Shown here: positions 36,451-45,266 of the stretch, piece by piece
Layout: every line of letters starts with the position of its first letter
Numbering within the stretch: position 1 is the stretch's first letter
Assembly: GCA_963833505.1 (NCBI GenBank)
Contig: CAWHYG010000007.1
Span: 1,550,001 to 1,614,000, forward strand
Direction: 5' to 3'
From: CAWHYG01 sp963833505
Lineage (GTDB): Bacteria; Eisenbacteria; RBG-16-71-46; CAIMUX01
Length of the DNA stretch: 64,000 bases
The notes under the pieces: model-generated
Told to the model about the DNA's origin: nothing
Databases searched by the model: none
What the model saw: the letters and a program-made list of their open reading frames with translations, nothing else
Made by a program: the position numbers and the translations under genes

Positions 36451-37407
36451 ATGGCGCGGATTTCGGTGATGATCCCCACCTCGAATTCCCGGGATGATCT
36501 TCTTGCCACGGTGGATTCGGTCCTCAAGCAGACCTTTCAGGATTTCGAGCTCATCGTCGCCGATGATGGTTCCACCGACGACACCGGCATCGAGCTGCTG
36601 CGGAAACTCGGTCCCGATCCTTCCCGCTCGGAAAGCGTCTGGTGGAACACGCTTCGACCCGAGTCCGGAACGCGCTCCATCCAGATGATGCGAGGCGGAA
36701 CGCTGATCCACTATCTGCAGACGGTCACGCCGCGCGGAATGGCCGCCACTCGCAATCGGGCCGTCGCCGCGAGCTGTGGCGAGCTGCTCGCCTTCGCGCG
36801 ACCGGGCGACACCTGGTTCACCTGGAAGCTCCGGACGATGCTGGACAGCCTGACGAGTCGACCGGAGTTGGACGCCTGCCTGGAGGCGGCACCGGGACGC
36901 AGCAAGGCGCGCCGGGCGCCGGCCAAGGGAGGCGCGCTTTGTCCGGTCGATTTCCGGGAGATCCTGGAGTGCCCGAATCTGACGGTCAGCGGCGCCGTCC
37001 TGCGGCGGACCTGCCTGGACTCGGACGCCCCCTTCGATGAGAACCTCCCGGTTTGCGAGGAATACGACTTCTGGCTTCGAGTCGGCAGCCGGCACGCGAT
37101 CAGCCGGTGCGCCGAGGCCACGGAGAGCTCCGCCGCGCGGGCCCGTTGCGCCGACTGGGGTCTGGAACGCTACCGCGTCTACGCGATGGAGAAGGCCTAT
37201 CAGGGAGGACAGCTCGACGCCGCCTTGCGCTATGAGGTGGCAAAGAGCCTGGTGCGCCAGTGCGAGCTCCTCGTCGCCGGCTATCGCGGCCGAGACAATC
37301 AGGAGCGTGCCAACTTCTACGATCGCAAACGGAAGCGGTTCGCCCAGGAGATCGCCAAGCTGGACCTGAGCGATCCGAATCGGACCTACAGCCAGGTCAC
37401 CGTCTGA
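36451..37407 (+). CDS. Glycosyltransferase family 2-like protein
   Basis: A 318-residue protein, ATG 36451 behind GGGAGGG. The N-terminus is a GT-A nucleotide-binding core: ISVMIPTSNSRDDLLATVDSVLKQ and FELIVADDGSTDDT, then GMAATRNRAVAAS. The usual metal-binding DxD loop (normally ...LDADDxW) reads LLAFARPGDTWF here, so only one aspartate of the motif remains. ALCPVDFREILECPNLTVSGAV and EEYDFWLRVGSRH follow, as in GT2 enzymes. It may be an altered or inactive transferase. The C-terminal 70 residues are helical (YRVYAMEKAYQGGQLDAALRYEVAKSLV). The acceptor is unknown. Confidence 0.82.
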   Translation: MARISVMIPTSNSRDDLLATVDSVLKQTFQDFELIVADDGSTDDTGIELLRKLGPDPSRSESVWWNTLRPESGTRSIQMMRGGTLIHYLQTVTPRGMAATRNRAVAASCGELLAFARPGDTWFTWKLRTMLDSLTSRPELDACLEAAPGRSKARRAPAKGGALCPVDFREILECPNLTVSGAVLRRTCLDSDAPFDENLPVCEEYDFWLRVGSRHAISRCAEATESSAARARCADWGLERYRVYAMEKAYQGGQLDAALRYEVAKSLVRQCELLVAGYRGRDNQERANFYDRKRKRFAQEIAKLDLSDPNRTYSQVTV

Positions 37408-37510
37408 TCTCGACCGCCAAACCCTCTTGCCGCCGGAGCCCGGGTCGGCCCGCGGATTGCCCTGCGAATCCCGGCGGACGATCCGTCGGCTCCGGGTACA
37501 CTTCGCCCTG

Positions 37511-38131
37511 ATGGACGCAATCGACCCTCTTTTTCGGGATCTCCGCGTGATCGGTCTGTCCAGGGCCGAGCAGCGGTTGGGCGAGCCGATCCGCCGGCGC
37601 GCGCCGGAAACGATCCGGGTGGACGGAAGCGACCCGCACGCCTTCGGTCGCGGACGACGGGCCGAGGTGGTGATGGTCCTGCCGAGGCCGGGCGGCGTCC
37701 TCATGCACTCGAAGGCCTTCTATCCGCACGGAGTGCTTCGCCTGCTCACGGGCGGCGTCCATGACGGCGAGGACGTCCAGCGGGCGGCCGCGCGGGAAGC
37801 CCGGGAAGAAACCGGCCTCTCTCTCAAGCCGGTCCGGTTCCTGTTCCATTTCATCCATGTGCTCGAAGAGGGATCCGAAAGCCGCGTCTTTCACACCCTC
37901 GGGTTTCTCTATCCGCCGAGCGCGCTCCCGGCGGTTCCGACCGATCCGGACGAGAACATCACCGAGCTCACGGACGTCTCCTGGTCCGGAATCGAGGGGG
38001 TCATCGCCAGGCTGGAGTCGCTGGCCGGCCATTGGCGCGCCTGGGGGCGATTTCGAGCCGGACCGCATCGGCTGCTGCTGGAAGTGCGAAGAGATCATCC
38101 CGACTGGTTCCAAGACCAGCCGCAGTCCTGA
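37511..38131 (+). CDS. NUDIX hydrolase
   Basis: A 206-residue protein from ATG 37511. It contains a complete Nudix box, G-x5-E-x7-REAREETGL, at about residues 81-103, so it should bind Mg and hydrolyse a nucleoside-diphosphate-linked substrate. The flanking sequence (FHTLGFLYPPSALPAVPTDPDENITELTDVSW) gives the usual second beta sheet; substrate class not deducible. No obvious Shine-Dalgarno precedes the ATG. Confidence 0.9.
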   Translation: MDAIDPLFRDLRVIGLSRAEQRLGEPIRRRAPETIRVDGSDPHAFGRGRRAEVVMVLPRPGGVLMHSKAFYPHGVLRLLTGGVHDGEDVQRAAAREAREETGLSLKPVRFLFHFIHVLEEGSESRVFHTLGFLYPPSALPAVPTDPDENITELTDVSWSGIEGVIARLESLAGHWRAWGRFRAGPHRLLLEVRRDHPDWFQDQPQS

Positions 38132-38275
38132 AGCACGCGGCGGCTTCCGGCGTCGCCGTCCTGAGGCGCGCCCGCGGCTTCCGACGTCGCCATCCTGACC
38201 CGCGCTGGCGGCTTCCGGACGTCGCCGTCCTGACGCACGCCGGCGACTTCCGGCGCCGCGGTCATGAGGAGAGGG
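38132..38275. repeat. 34-35-bp tandem repeat between convergent genes
   Basis: Four imperfect units sharing GCGGCTTCCG(G)(A)CGTCGCCGTCCTGA start at 38140, 38174, 38208 and 38243. They occupy most of the 256-bp gap between the Nudix gene and the acyl-CoA dehydrogenase gene, which converge here. No hairpin terminator stands out. Confidence 0.7.
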
Positions 38276-38387
38276 GCGGCTTGCGGACGGCCCGAACGGT
38301 ATGGGACGCCGGCCACCGGGCCGCGGTCGCGTTGGCGCGCCGAGGGCGCGCCACGCGAGCGGCGACCCGTTTCCGGTTGCAGAACGA

Positions 38388-39539
38388 TCAGGCGGTTCCC
38401 TTGTTGATGACTTCCTTGGAGATGATCAGGCGCTGGATCTGGCTCGTGCCTTCATAGATCTGGAAGACCTTGGCGTCGCGCATGAGCTTCTCCACCGGAT
38501 ACTCGCGGCTGTAGCCGTACCCGCCGAAGATCTGGACGGCGTCGGTCGTGACGCGCATGCAGGTGTCGGCCGCCATGAGCTTGGCATAGGCCGCTTCCAG
38601 GAGGCTTCCTTCGCCCCGATCGATCTTCCAGGCGGCGTTCCAGACCAGGAGGCGCGACGCCAGGATGTCGCGGGCCATTTCTGCGATCATGAACGCGACC
38701 GCCTGCTGCTGGCTGATCGACTTTCCGAACGCCTGCCTCTCCTTGGAGTACCGGATCGCGTGCTCCAGCGCCGCCCGGGCCACGCCCACCGCGGCCGCCG
38801 CGACCACCGGCCGCGTGTGCTCGAACGCCTTCATGGCGAGGAACCAGCCGCGTCCTTCCGATCCGATCCGGTTGGCCGCCGGCACGACGACCTCATTGAA
38901 CGTGATGCCGCGGGTGTCGCTGGCCCGCTGGCCCATAGTCGGCTCCTTCTTCCCCACTTCGACGCCCGGCGTCTCCCGAGGGACGATGAAAGCGCTCATA
39001 CCCCGCGCGCCCCGGCCCGGATCGGTCAAGGCGAGCACGAAGTACCAGTCGGCCACCCCGGCGCTCGTGATCCACATCTTGCTGCCGTTGATGACGTAGT
39101 CGGTCCCCACCTTGCGCGCCGTGGTCCGGATGCCCTGGACGTCGCTGCCGGCGCCGGGCTCGGTCACGCAGTAGGCCGCCAGCCGGAACTCCTCGATCAT
39201 CGGCGTCAGCCATTGCCGCTTCTGTTCGTCGGAGCCGCCGACGATGACGGGCGCTTCGGCAAGCTGATTCGCCTCCATGGCCGTGCCGATCCCCGAGCAG
39301 GCGGCCGCGATCTCCTCGCCGATCAGGCAGCCGTCGATCACGCCCAGACCGAGACCGCCGTACTCCTCTGGAACGTGGGTGTTCATGAGGCCGATCTCCC
39401 ACCCCTTCTTCACGACCTCCCGCGGGAATTCCCCGGTTTCGTCGTGGTGGGCGGCCCGCGGCGCGATCTCCCGCTGCGCGAATTCGCGCGCCAGCTTCTG
39501 CAGCTCCTTCTGCTCATCGGTGAGCGAGAAGTCGATCAT
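38388..39539 (-). CDS. Acyl-CoA dehydrogenase
   Basis: FAD enzyme for the first oxidation of beta-oxidation or branched-chain acyl-CoA breakdown. It has 383 residues from ATG 39539, which follows a GGGAGGAGGAGGAG run. Family signatures are in order: YCVTEPGAGSDVQGIRTTA (signature 1), KMWITSAGVADWYFVLA, ERQAFGKSISQQQAVAFMIAEM, QIFGGYGYSREYPVEKLMRD and the catalytic Glu in IYEGTSQIQR (signature 2), placing it with short/medium-chain enzymes. Electron-transfer flavoprotein genes are not nearby. The isobutyryl-type mutase in this window would fit the same acyl-CoA metabolism, but that link is only thematic. Confidence 0.93.
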   Translation of the reverse strand: MIDFSLTDEQKELQKLAREFAQREIAPRAAHHDETGEFPREVVKKGWEIGLMNTHVPEEYGGLGLGVIDGCLIGEEIAAACSGIGTAMEANQLAEAPVIVGGSDEQKRQWLTPMIEEFRLAAYCVTEPGAGSDVQGIRTTARKVGTDYVINGSKMWITSAGVADWYFVLALTDPGRGARGMSAFIVPRETPGVEVGKKEPTMGQRASDTRGITFNEVVVPAANRIGSEGRGWFLAMKAFEHTRPVVAAAAVGVARAALEHAIRYSKERQAFGKSISQQQAVAFMIAEMARDILASRLLVWNAAWKIDRGEGSLLEAAYAKLMAADTCMRVTTDAVQIFGGYGYSREYPVEKLMRDAKVFQIYEGTSQIQRLIISKEVINKGTA

Positions 39540-39589
39540 CTCCTCCTCCTCCCGGCCGGGGCTCCGGCCATGCTCCACACCTGGCCGGC

Positions 39590-39618
39590 ATTATAGGTAC
39601 GGTCCGGTTCGCGGACAA
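39590..39618 (-). promoter_or_regulatory. Promoter of the acyl-CoA dehydrogenase gene
   Basis: On the minus strand TTGTCC (39613-39618), 17-bp spacer and a perfect TATAAT (39590-39595). Start near 39583, leader about 44 nt. The rest of the divergent gap (39619-39995) has no gene or RNA that I can support. Confidence 0.6.
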
Positions 39619-39995
39619 GGCGGTCCACCGGCGGGCACGCCATCGGCCTCGATGCACCGGCGGCAACGGTGTCCGTGCCCGCCGCCCCGACTCGGCACCG
39701 GCCTCGATTCGCCAACGACGTTCTCCGTGCGCCGCGTCGGACTCGCGCCGACCGAACCGAACACGCGAGGAAAACGAGAGCCGGACCGCGGCGCGAAGTC
39801 CTGGAGCTGCTATCCTGTCGGTGACCGTTTCGAACGGAGCCGTGGTACACGCTGGAGCGACGCCGAGCCCGCATTATTCATGATCGCCTGTCGCGAGGCA
39901 CCGCAGCAGGGGGTTCATGAATGACGCGGGCTGGCTCCAGGGTCAGCCGGCATGCTGGGAGAACCCATGAGACCTGAAACCGATTTTGCCGCGCC

Positions 39996-40742
39996 ATGAG
40001 CCCCGAGACCCGTCTCGCGCTCGTCACCGGAGCCGGTGTTCGCCTGGGACGCGCCCTGGCCGAGGGGCTGGCCGGCCGGGGCTATCGCCTGGCCCTCCAC
40101 TACCATCATCACCGTGACGAGGCGGAAGAGTTGGCCGAGAAGATCCGAGCCCGCGGTCCCGCGACGTCCCCGCCGATGGCGGCCTGTTTCCGGGCCGATC
40201 TTGAAGACCCGTCCTCCGCGCCGGTCCTCGTCGCGAATGTGGAAGCGTCGCTGGGACCGTGCGACGTCCTCGTGCTCTCGGCCGCCGTCTATCCGGAAGA
40301 GCCGCTGGCCTCGATCACAGCCGCGTCCTTCGAGCGCACCCTGCGCATCAACCTGACCTCGCCTTTTCTGCTCGCCGTCGAGGCCGGGCTCCGGATGAAG
40401 GCCCGCGGCGCCGGCCGCATCCTGATGCTTCTCGACTGGTCGATCGATCGGCCCTATCCGGACCGCATCCCGTACACGATCGCGAAAGCGGGCTTGCGGG
40501 CGGCGGTGTTCGGCCTGGCGCGCGCGCTTGCGCCCGAAGTGACCGTGAACGGCATCGCCCCGGGAGCCGTGCTGCTGCCCGAGGGGTCATCGGAACGACT
40601 GGCGGATCGGATCCGGACCGCCACGCCGCTCGAGCGGATCGGGGAACCGCGCGACGTGCTCGAGGCGGCGCTGTTCCTGATCGAATCGGAGTTCACGACC
40701 GGAACCGTCCTGACCGTGGACGGAGGCCGCAGCGTGGTCTGA
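39996..40742 (+). CDS. SDR oxidoreductase, pteridine-reductase-like
   Basis: A 248-residue NAD(P)H-dependent short-chain dehydrogenase from ATG 39996. The cofactor loop reads TGAGVRLGRA, the TGxxxRxG form seen in pteridine reductases (PTR1/FolM) rather than the common TGxxxGIG. LSAAVYPEEP replaces the usual NNAG, and the catalytic YTIAK is present with the Ser position replaced (LLDWSIDRPYPDRIPY). The C-terminal APGAVLLP and TTGTVLTVDGGRS are typical. The FolM-like activity (dihydrobiopterin or dihydrofolate reduction) is inferred from the arginine motif alone. Confidence 0.82.
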   Translation: MSPETRLALVTGAGVRLGRALAEGLAGRGYRLALHYHHHRDEAEELAEKIRARGPATSPPMAACFRADLEDPSSAPVLVANVEASLGPCDVLVLSAAVYPEEPLASITAASFERTLRINLTSPFLLAVEAGLRMKARGAGRILMLLDWSIDRPYPDRIPYTIAKAGLRAAVFGLARALAPEVTVNGIAPGAVLLPEGSSERLADRIRTATPLERIGEPRDVLEAALFLIESEFTTGTVLTVDGGRSVV

Positions 40743-40885
40743 CCGGTTCCGACCGGGCGCCCCCGCCGAAACGAAGACCGTCTGCCTTCGCTGAGACCCC
40801 AGCCTGCATCAATCGTGATCGCCGGGGTGACAGTCGGCAAAGTCTCGGCCGACGGACCGGGGCCGGATGCGCGATCTCCGTTTCC

Positions 40886-43285
40886 TCAGGGCATCTCGCC
40901 GGAGGGCAGCTCTCCGCCCATCCGCGCCAATTGCTCCAGAAACTGCGATCGGCTCACGAGCCTGAGGCCGGGAAGACCGATCGGGCCTCCCACCAGCACG
41001 TAGAGCGTGCCCGCCCCATCCGGCGCGGAGGGCGACGCCTCCCCCGCCCCGCCGGAGCCGGAGCCCCGATGCGGATGCACGAGAACCGCCGCGTCCCAGG
41101 TCCGCCCGGAAAAGACGCGGCCGGCGCCTTCCAGCCGGAACCGGGGAGCGTCGAGTTGAAGTCGACTCCAGGAGAACTCGCCGGGAGTCAGACAGAAGTC
41201 CATCCGACACCGGTCAAAGGCCAGGGTCGAGAACGATCCCAGGCCCTCGCGTTCAGCCAGCAGATCCTGGAACGGGAGGCCGCGAGCGCTCCCTTCGCCG
41301 GTCCGGAGTGCTCCCTCGAGGCGAACTCGATCCGGCTCTTCCGGCATCCATCCGAATCGCAAGGATCCGCTCAGCCGGCCCACCAGGTCGCAGCCCGGAA
41401 GGATCCCCTTCTGTTGCAGAGACCGGCCCAGCGCCGAGAGGTCCACATCCGTCAGGCTCACTTGCAGCTCCGGGCTCTTTTCCGTCCGGTCGAGGGCGGA
41501 GCCGGGCACGAGAAGCTGCCGGCCCGCGGCCACCGTGCCGCCCGCGATCCGCGCCACCAGCGTGTCGAGCCTTTGTTCCTGCGGTCCCCGAAAGACCTCC
41601 GACCGCAAGGTGTCGAACGGGATCCCTCCGATGGTTCCATGACCGATCTCGATCGTCCCGCGGCCGGGCAAGCCCATCCAGAACGGAATCGGGGCGCCAT
41701 GGAAGGATCGCGCCGAGGCCAGGCCGAAGTCCTCGAGCCGGCAGGAGCGCGACCGGAAGCTCCATCGGGCTTGAGAGGCGGCCAGATCCAGGTAGCGCGC
41801 CGCCGGCTGCGGCAGGCCCCGGGCTTCGAGGCGGAACGGGCTCGAACCCCAGCGCCCGAAGAGGACGAGATGCACCGTCCCCTGCTCCGTCCAGGCTTCC
41901 ACCCGCGCGCTCCGGAGCGTGTCGGCGAACCAGGGCCCGGCCAGCGTTCCCACGGTTCCTTCGACGCGGCTGCCCGGAAGCAGCGTCCAGGCGCCCTCGC
42001 CCGCTTCGAACGCGCCCTCGAAGCCGATGCGGCCGCTCACGGATCCGGCCGCGGTCCACTCCGGTCCCGCCAGCGCGAGCCAGGCGGGGTCCAGCCGGCC
42101 GGTCACCTCGCCGCGGACGCGCTTGCCATGCAAGGTGCGACTCCAGTCGAAGCGAAGCGTCGCGGTGTCGGTGGCCGCGTTCGGATTCTGCAAGGTGAGG
42201 GAAGGCAGCTCGACCCGTCCCGGCACGACCCGGAGGCGTCCGCGGACGATCAGCGCTCGCTCTCCGCCGGGCATCTTCTCTGAGAGGCGCCCGCGCACCA
42301 GCTCGATCCGCGTCTCCTTCATGCCTCCGGGAAACGAGCCGGTGCCGAAGGATTGCATGCGCCAGGACCCGGACAGATCCAGGCGTTCGAAGACTCCGGA
42401 CCGTCCGGCCAGAAGCGCTCCGGCCAGACGTCCCCGCGGATCATCGAGGAAGACACGCCAGGACTCGGCGCCTTCCCGGGCCGATCGGACCTCCACGCGG
42501 AATCCGGCCCCCGGACGCCCGATGGCGGCATCCCACGAGGGGCGCTCACCCGCCGGGCCGGCCGTGCGCACGATCCGGACCGGAAATGAGAGAGCCGGAC
42601 TTCCTTCCGAGCGGACCCGCATTTCCCCCTGCACGGCGAGCCGCGGCCCGCTCAGCGTGAGGCGGGCCTGCTCGAGCACGAGGTCCGTTCGCGGCAGCAC
42701 CTCGGGCGCGGTGAGCAGGATCCGCAGGCCGCGGACGACCACGAGAGGCGCGGGGGAATCGAGCGGAATGGCCGGGGGAGACGCGCCGGCGCCGGTCAGG
42801 CTGTCGCCCGCGATGGCAAGAAGAGAGCTCCAGGGAATGGGGCGGTGCGACGCGTCGATCGGATCGACGTAGTAGGCGGAGAGCTGCGGAAGCAGATCCG
42901 AGCTGATCGAGAGGCTGCCCCCGCCGGCTTCGATCCGGTCAAAACGGCCGGTTCGGAGGTAGCTCGGCCCCGGCACGAGGCGAATGGCGTTCAGTCGAAT
43001 CGAACCGGAAGCCGCTCCCGGGCCCGGCTTTCCCGACAGGAGGTCGGCGCTGACGTGATCGAGCACGAGGGCGGGCCGCGGCCAGAGCACGAAGCGGGTC
43101 CGCTGCCAGCTCGTGGTCGCAACTCGCCCGGGAAGCCCGGCGCTGCGGAGAAAGGCCTCCAGGCTGAAATGCCCGGCGTCCCGCGTCAGCCTTTGATCCA
43201 GCGCGCGCAGGCCGGCAACCGCGAGGAGCGCGAGCGCCGGCACTGCCAGCCACCACCCGAGCCGTTTCGGTCTCGGCGCGCTCAT
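40886..43285 (-). CDS. AsmA-like membrane-anchored periplasmic protein
   Basis: A 799-residue protein with an N-terminal anchor (RLGWWLAVPALALLAVAGLRAL) and a very long beta-rich periplasmic part. It begins with the AsmA-type pattern LVLDHVSADLLSGKPGPGAA and repeated 'R(L/I)...G.V..LP.LT' strands (GRVELPSLTLQNPN, RLDPAWLALAGPEWTAAGSV). A C-terminal AsmA-like block follows (LQLDAPRFRLEGAGRVFSGR). Proteins of this superfamily form lipid-carrying beta-grooves between inner and outer membrane. This supports a diderm cell. It is followed 43 bp upstream on the same strand by the L,D-transpeptidase gene, so the two may be one transcript. Exact subfamily uncertain. Confidence 0.75.
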   Translation of the reverse strand: MSAPRPKRLGWWLAVPALALLAVAGLRALDQRLTRDAGHFSLEAFLRSAGLPGRVATTSWQRTRFVLWPRPALVLDHVSADLLSGKPGPGAASGSIRLNAIRLVPGPSYLRTGRFDRIEAGGGSLSISSDLLPQLSAYYVDPIDASHRPIPWSSLLAIAGDSLTGAGASPPAIPLDSPAPLVVVRGLRILLTAPEVLPRTDLVLEQARLTLSGPRLAVQGEMRVRSEGSPALSFPVRIVRTAGPAGERPSWDAAIGRPGAGFRVEVRSAREGAESWRVFLDDPRGRLAGALLAGRSGVFERLDLSGSWRMQSFGTGSFPGGMKETRIELVRGRLSEKMPGGERALIVRGRLRVVPGRVELPSLTLQNPNAATDTATLRFDWSRTLHGKRVRGEVTGRLDPAWLALAGPEWTAAGSVSGRIGFEGAFEAGEGAWTLLPGSRVEGTVGTLAGPWFADTLRSARVEAWTEQGTVHLVLFGRWGSSPFRLEARGLPQPAARYLDLAASQARWSFRSRSCRLEDFGLASARSFHGAPIPFWMGLPGRGTIEIGHGTIGGIPFDTLRSEVFRGPQEQRLDTLVARIAGGTVAAGRQLLVPGSALDRTEKSPELQVSLTDVDLSALGRSLQQKGILPGCDLVGRLSGSLRFGWMPEEPDRVRLEGALRTGEGSARGLPFQDLLAEREGLGSFSTLAFDRCRMDFCLTPGEFSWSRLQLDAPRFRLEGAGRVFSGRTWDAAVLVHPHRGSGSGGAGEASPSAPDGAGTLYVLVGGPIGLPGLRLVSRSQFLEQLARMGGELPSGEMP

Positions 43286-43328
43286 CTTTCGGATCCAGAC
43301 CTTTCGCGGGGCTGCTTCCCCGCCGGCT

Positions 43329-44468
43329 TCAATCGGAACGGCCGTCGTCTCCGGATTGCAGCTTCTGCAGCCAGCCGGGTTCCTGCCACAGACCTACGAT
43401 CGTCACCTGGGTGCCGGGACGCACGTGGCGGAGAAGCTGGTCTAGATCCCCGTTGCTCAGGCTGACGCAACCGGAGGTCCAGTCGGCTCCCCTTCCGCCC
43501 TCTCCGTGGATCTCGATCAACCCTCCGATGCGCGCGCTTCCCGGAATCTGCCCCTTGCGCTTGGCCCGGACGAAACGGGCGCGATCCTCTTCATTGGGAT
43601 AGTTCAGGAGAGCGGCGCGATAGAACCGGCTGCCCTTCACCTCCGCGACCGTGTACTTGCCTTCGGGAGTTGCTTGATCCCCTTCCCGCAGCTTCTGGCT
43701 CATCCACATCCCGCCCAGATCGACCGGGTAGGAGTCAATCACACGCCCGCGGCGAAGAACGTAGCACTCGTGGTTCAGCTTGTCGATCAGGAGGGCGGGG
43801 CTGTCGGCCCTCTCGGACCACGCCACCGTCTCCTGGATCCACGCATTCCATTGCGCGCGGCGCGTGAGGAAGACGGTCAGACAGGCCTGGAGCTGGTTGG
43901 AAGCTTCGGAGATCTCCTGTTCGGCGTCCTTCAGCATCTCGCGCGCTTCGTCGGTCTTCAGCTCGGACAATCTCTCGTCCGCCACTTTGAGCCGCGCCTC
44001 CGCCGAGGTGAGCTTCGCGAGGGCGCCATCCGAGAGGCTCATGCGCTGGAGAAGCGAGCGCGTGACGTCCAGCGAATGCCGGAGCGACGCCACTTTCTGG
44101 GCGCTCTCCGTCATCCAGTTCTCGCGCGCCCGCCGGTTGGCGGCCACGCCTTCGTCGCAGAGCTCCTCGCCCCGGCTGATCTGATAGCGCACCAGGTCGT
44201 AGTTCCGGAAGAGGACGATCCGATGAAACTGATGATCGAGGGCGGCCTGCGCCTGATCCAGGTTGTCCTGGGCGGCCTGGAAGAGCGGAAGCGCCTCCTC
44301 TTCGCGTGACATCAAACGCGCCTTGTTCAGGGTCATACGGGCCGTCTCAAGTCCGGCCAGCGGAGGCCGGTCACGCTCGACCCAAAGCCAGATCAGGATT
44401 CCAATCAACAGAACCGGAATGACAACAAAGAGGGCCCGCCACCAACGGGCCCCACGGCTGCGATTCAT
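43329..44468 (-). CDS. L,D-transpeptidase (YkuD domain) with N-terminal anchor and coiled coil
   Basis: A 379-residue periplasmic cell-wall enzyme from ATG 44468. It has one N-terminal transmembrane helix (ALFVVIPVLLIGILIWLWV), a helical coiled-coil region (about 40-235, rich in EARLKVADERLSELKTDE-type heptads) and a C-terminal YkuD catalytic domain with GGLIEIHGEGG and the nucleophile in TSGCVSLSN. Such enzymes make 3-3 crosslinks in peptidoglycan or attach proteins to it. The long coiled coil is unusual and may position the enzyme or bind a partner. The YkuD part starts at PALLIDKLNHECYVLRRGRV. Probably co-transcribed with the AsmA-like gene downstream. Confidence 0.9.
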   Translation of the reverse strand: MNRSRGARWWRALFVVIPVLLIGILIWLWVERDRPPLAGLETARMTLNKARLMSREEEALPLFQAAQDNLDQAQAALDHQFHRIVLFRNYDLVRYQISRGEELCDEGVAANRRARENWMTESAQKVASLRHSLDVTRSLLQRMSLSDGALAKLTSAEARLKVADERLSELKTDEAREMLKDAEQEISEASNQLQACLTVFLTRRAQWNAWIQETVAWSERADSPALLIDKLNHECYVLRRGRVIDSYPVDLGGMWMSQKLREGDQATPEGKYTVAEVKGSRFYRAALLNYPNEEDRARFVRAKRKGQIPGSARIGGLIEIHGEGGRGADWTSGCVSLSNGDLDQLLRHVRPGTQVTIVGLWQEPGWLQKLQSGDDGRSD

Positions 44469-44527
44469 CAGTGCTGACCCCTTCCCTGAGGACCTGGTCC
44501 CATCCATCCATTCTGATCTGGCCTGTT

Positions 44528-44557
44528 ACGTTACAGCGGGTTACCGCCGCCGGTCAA
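44528..44557 (-). promoter_or_regulatory. Promoter of the L,D-transpeptidase gene
   Basis: On the minus strand TTGACC (44552-44557), an 18-bp spacer and TAACGT (44528-44533). Three GTAAC steps lie across the spacer and -10 region and could be an operator. Start near 44521, leader about 53 nt. Confidence 0.4.
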
Positions 44558-44628
44558 TGCAGGACCGGCTCTCAAAAAATTCCGCATCAACAGGGAACCA
44601 TGGATGCCCGGGCGTGTTCTTACACTCG

Positions 44629-44763
44629 ATGATGACGCGCTTGGGTACTGCAGTCTTGCTGAACGCGATGCTTCTTTCATGGATGCTACCCTGTGTCCAG
44701 CTCGGAAGGAGTGCGCGTCAGGGGACGGCGGTCCCAGACCTTGCGGCGGCAGTCCGGGAGTAG
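44629..44763 (+). CDS. Possible 44-aa exported or membrane peptide
   Basis: ATG 44629 opens MMTRLGTAVLLNAMLLSWML followed by PCVQLGRSARQG and a short hydrophilic tail. The basic-hydrophobic-Cys pattern looks like a signal peptide or a small membrane peptide. There is no good Shine-Dalgarno. In favour, a strong plus-strand terminator lies 59 bp after its stop, and no other gene explains that terminator. Alternatively the stretch 44580-44860 is a small non-coding RNA. Confidence 0.3.
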   Translation: MMTRLGTAVLLNAMLLSWMLPCVQLGRSARQGTAVPDLAAAVRE

Positions 44764-44821
44764 CGTTCCTCGAGAGCACCCCCCACCACTCGGGATCGTC
44801 CGGCCCGTCGCCGCGGACTTG

Positions 44822-44861
44822 AAAGGCCTCCGGGATCGTGGAATCCCGGAGGCCTTTGCTT
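44822..44861 (+). terminator. Strong intrinsic terminator
   Basis: A 15-bp perfect stem (AAAGGCCTCCGGGAT 44822-44836 with ATCCCGGAGGCCTTT 44843-44857), a 6-nt loop and then GCTTTT on the plus strand. It implies a plus-strand transcript ending here, although no confident plus-strand gene precedes it. Confidence 0.8.
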
Positions 44862-45122
44862 TTCCTGCCCGAAGTCGTCTCTACGGATTGTCGCTCAGCG
44901 CTCCCAGCGTGAGTCACACAGTCTCTCCGCCCACCAGGCACATCTCCGAATTCGCGGAGAAGAGGTGGACAAGCCCGGACTCGGTATAATGGTATGGTCC
45001 CATTTCAGCCGGCGTCGGCGATTCGGCGGCTGGAACGGGTCAGGGTTGGCGAGAAACGGGAGACGGATCCCGAAGGGGCGGCCGGATGGTCATCAGTCAT
45101 CGGCCGACAAGGCGCAAGAAAG

Positions 45123-45196
45123 TGTCTCCAACGGGATTCGAACCCGTGTTGCCGCCTTGAAAGGGCGGGGTCCTAGGCCGACTAGACGATGGAGAC
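45123..45196 (-). tRNA. tRNA-Glu (anticodon TTC)
   Basis: Reading the minus strand from 45196, the acceptor stem GTCTCCA pairs with TGGAGAC (7 bp), with discriminator A at 45123. The anticodon stem-loop is CCGCC-CTTTCAA-GGCGG with anticodon TTC, and the T arm is ACGGG-TTCGAAT-CCCGT. The D arm contains TAGTCGGCCTAGGA. The 3' CCA is not encoded. It is a complete 74-nt cloverleaf, so a functional glutamate tRNA. A promoter precedes it inside the end of rarA. Confidence 0.95.
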
Positions 45197-45237
45197 GATC
45201 CCGGGCCCTGGGGCAATGCCGGACCCGCGAATGGCCC

Positions 45238-45266
45238 ACCTTACGGGCTCAGAGCGATTTCGTCAA
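45238..45266 (-). promoter_or_regulatory. Promoter of tRNA-Glu
   Basis: On the minus strand TTGACG (45261-45266), 17-bp spacer and TAAGGT (45238-45243). Predicted start near 45231, 35 nt before the tRNA 5' end. The -35 box overlaps the last codons of rarA. Confidence 0.5.

Noticed and set aside
44985..44990. Perfect TATAAT on the plus strand
   Set aside because: No -35 at 16-18 bp, no extended -10, and the only thing downstream is the antisense of tRNA-Glu.
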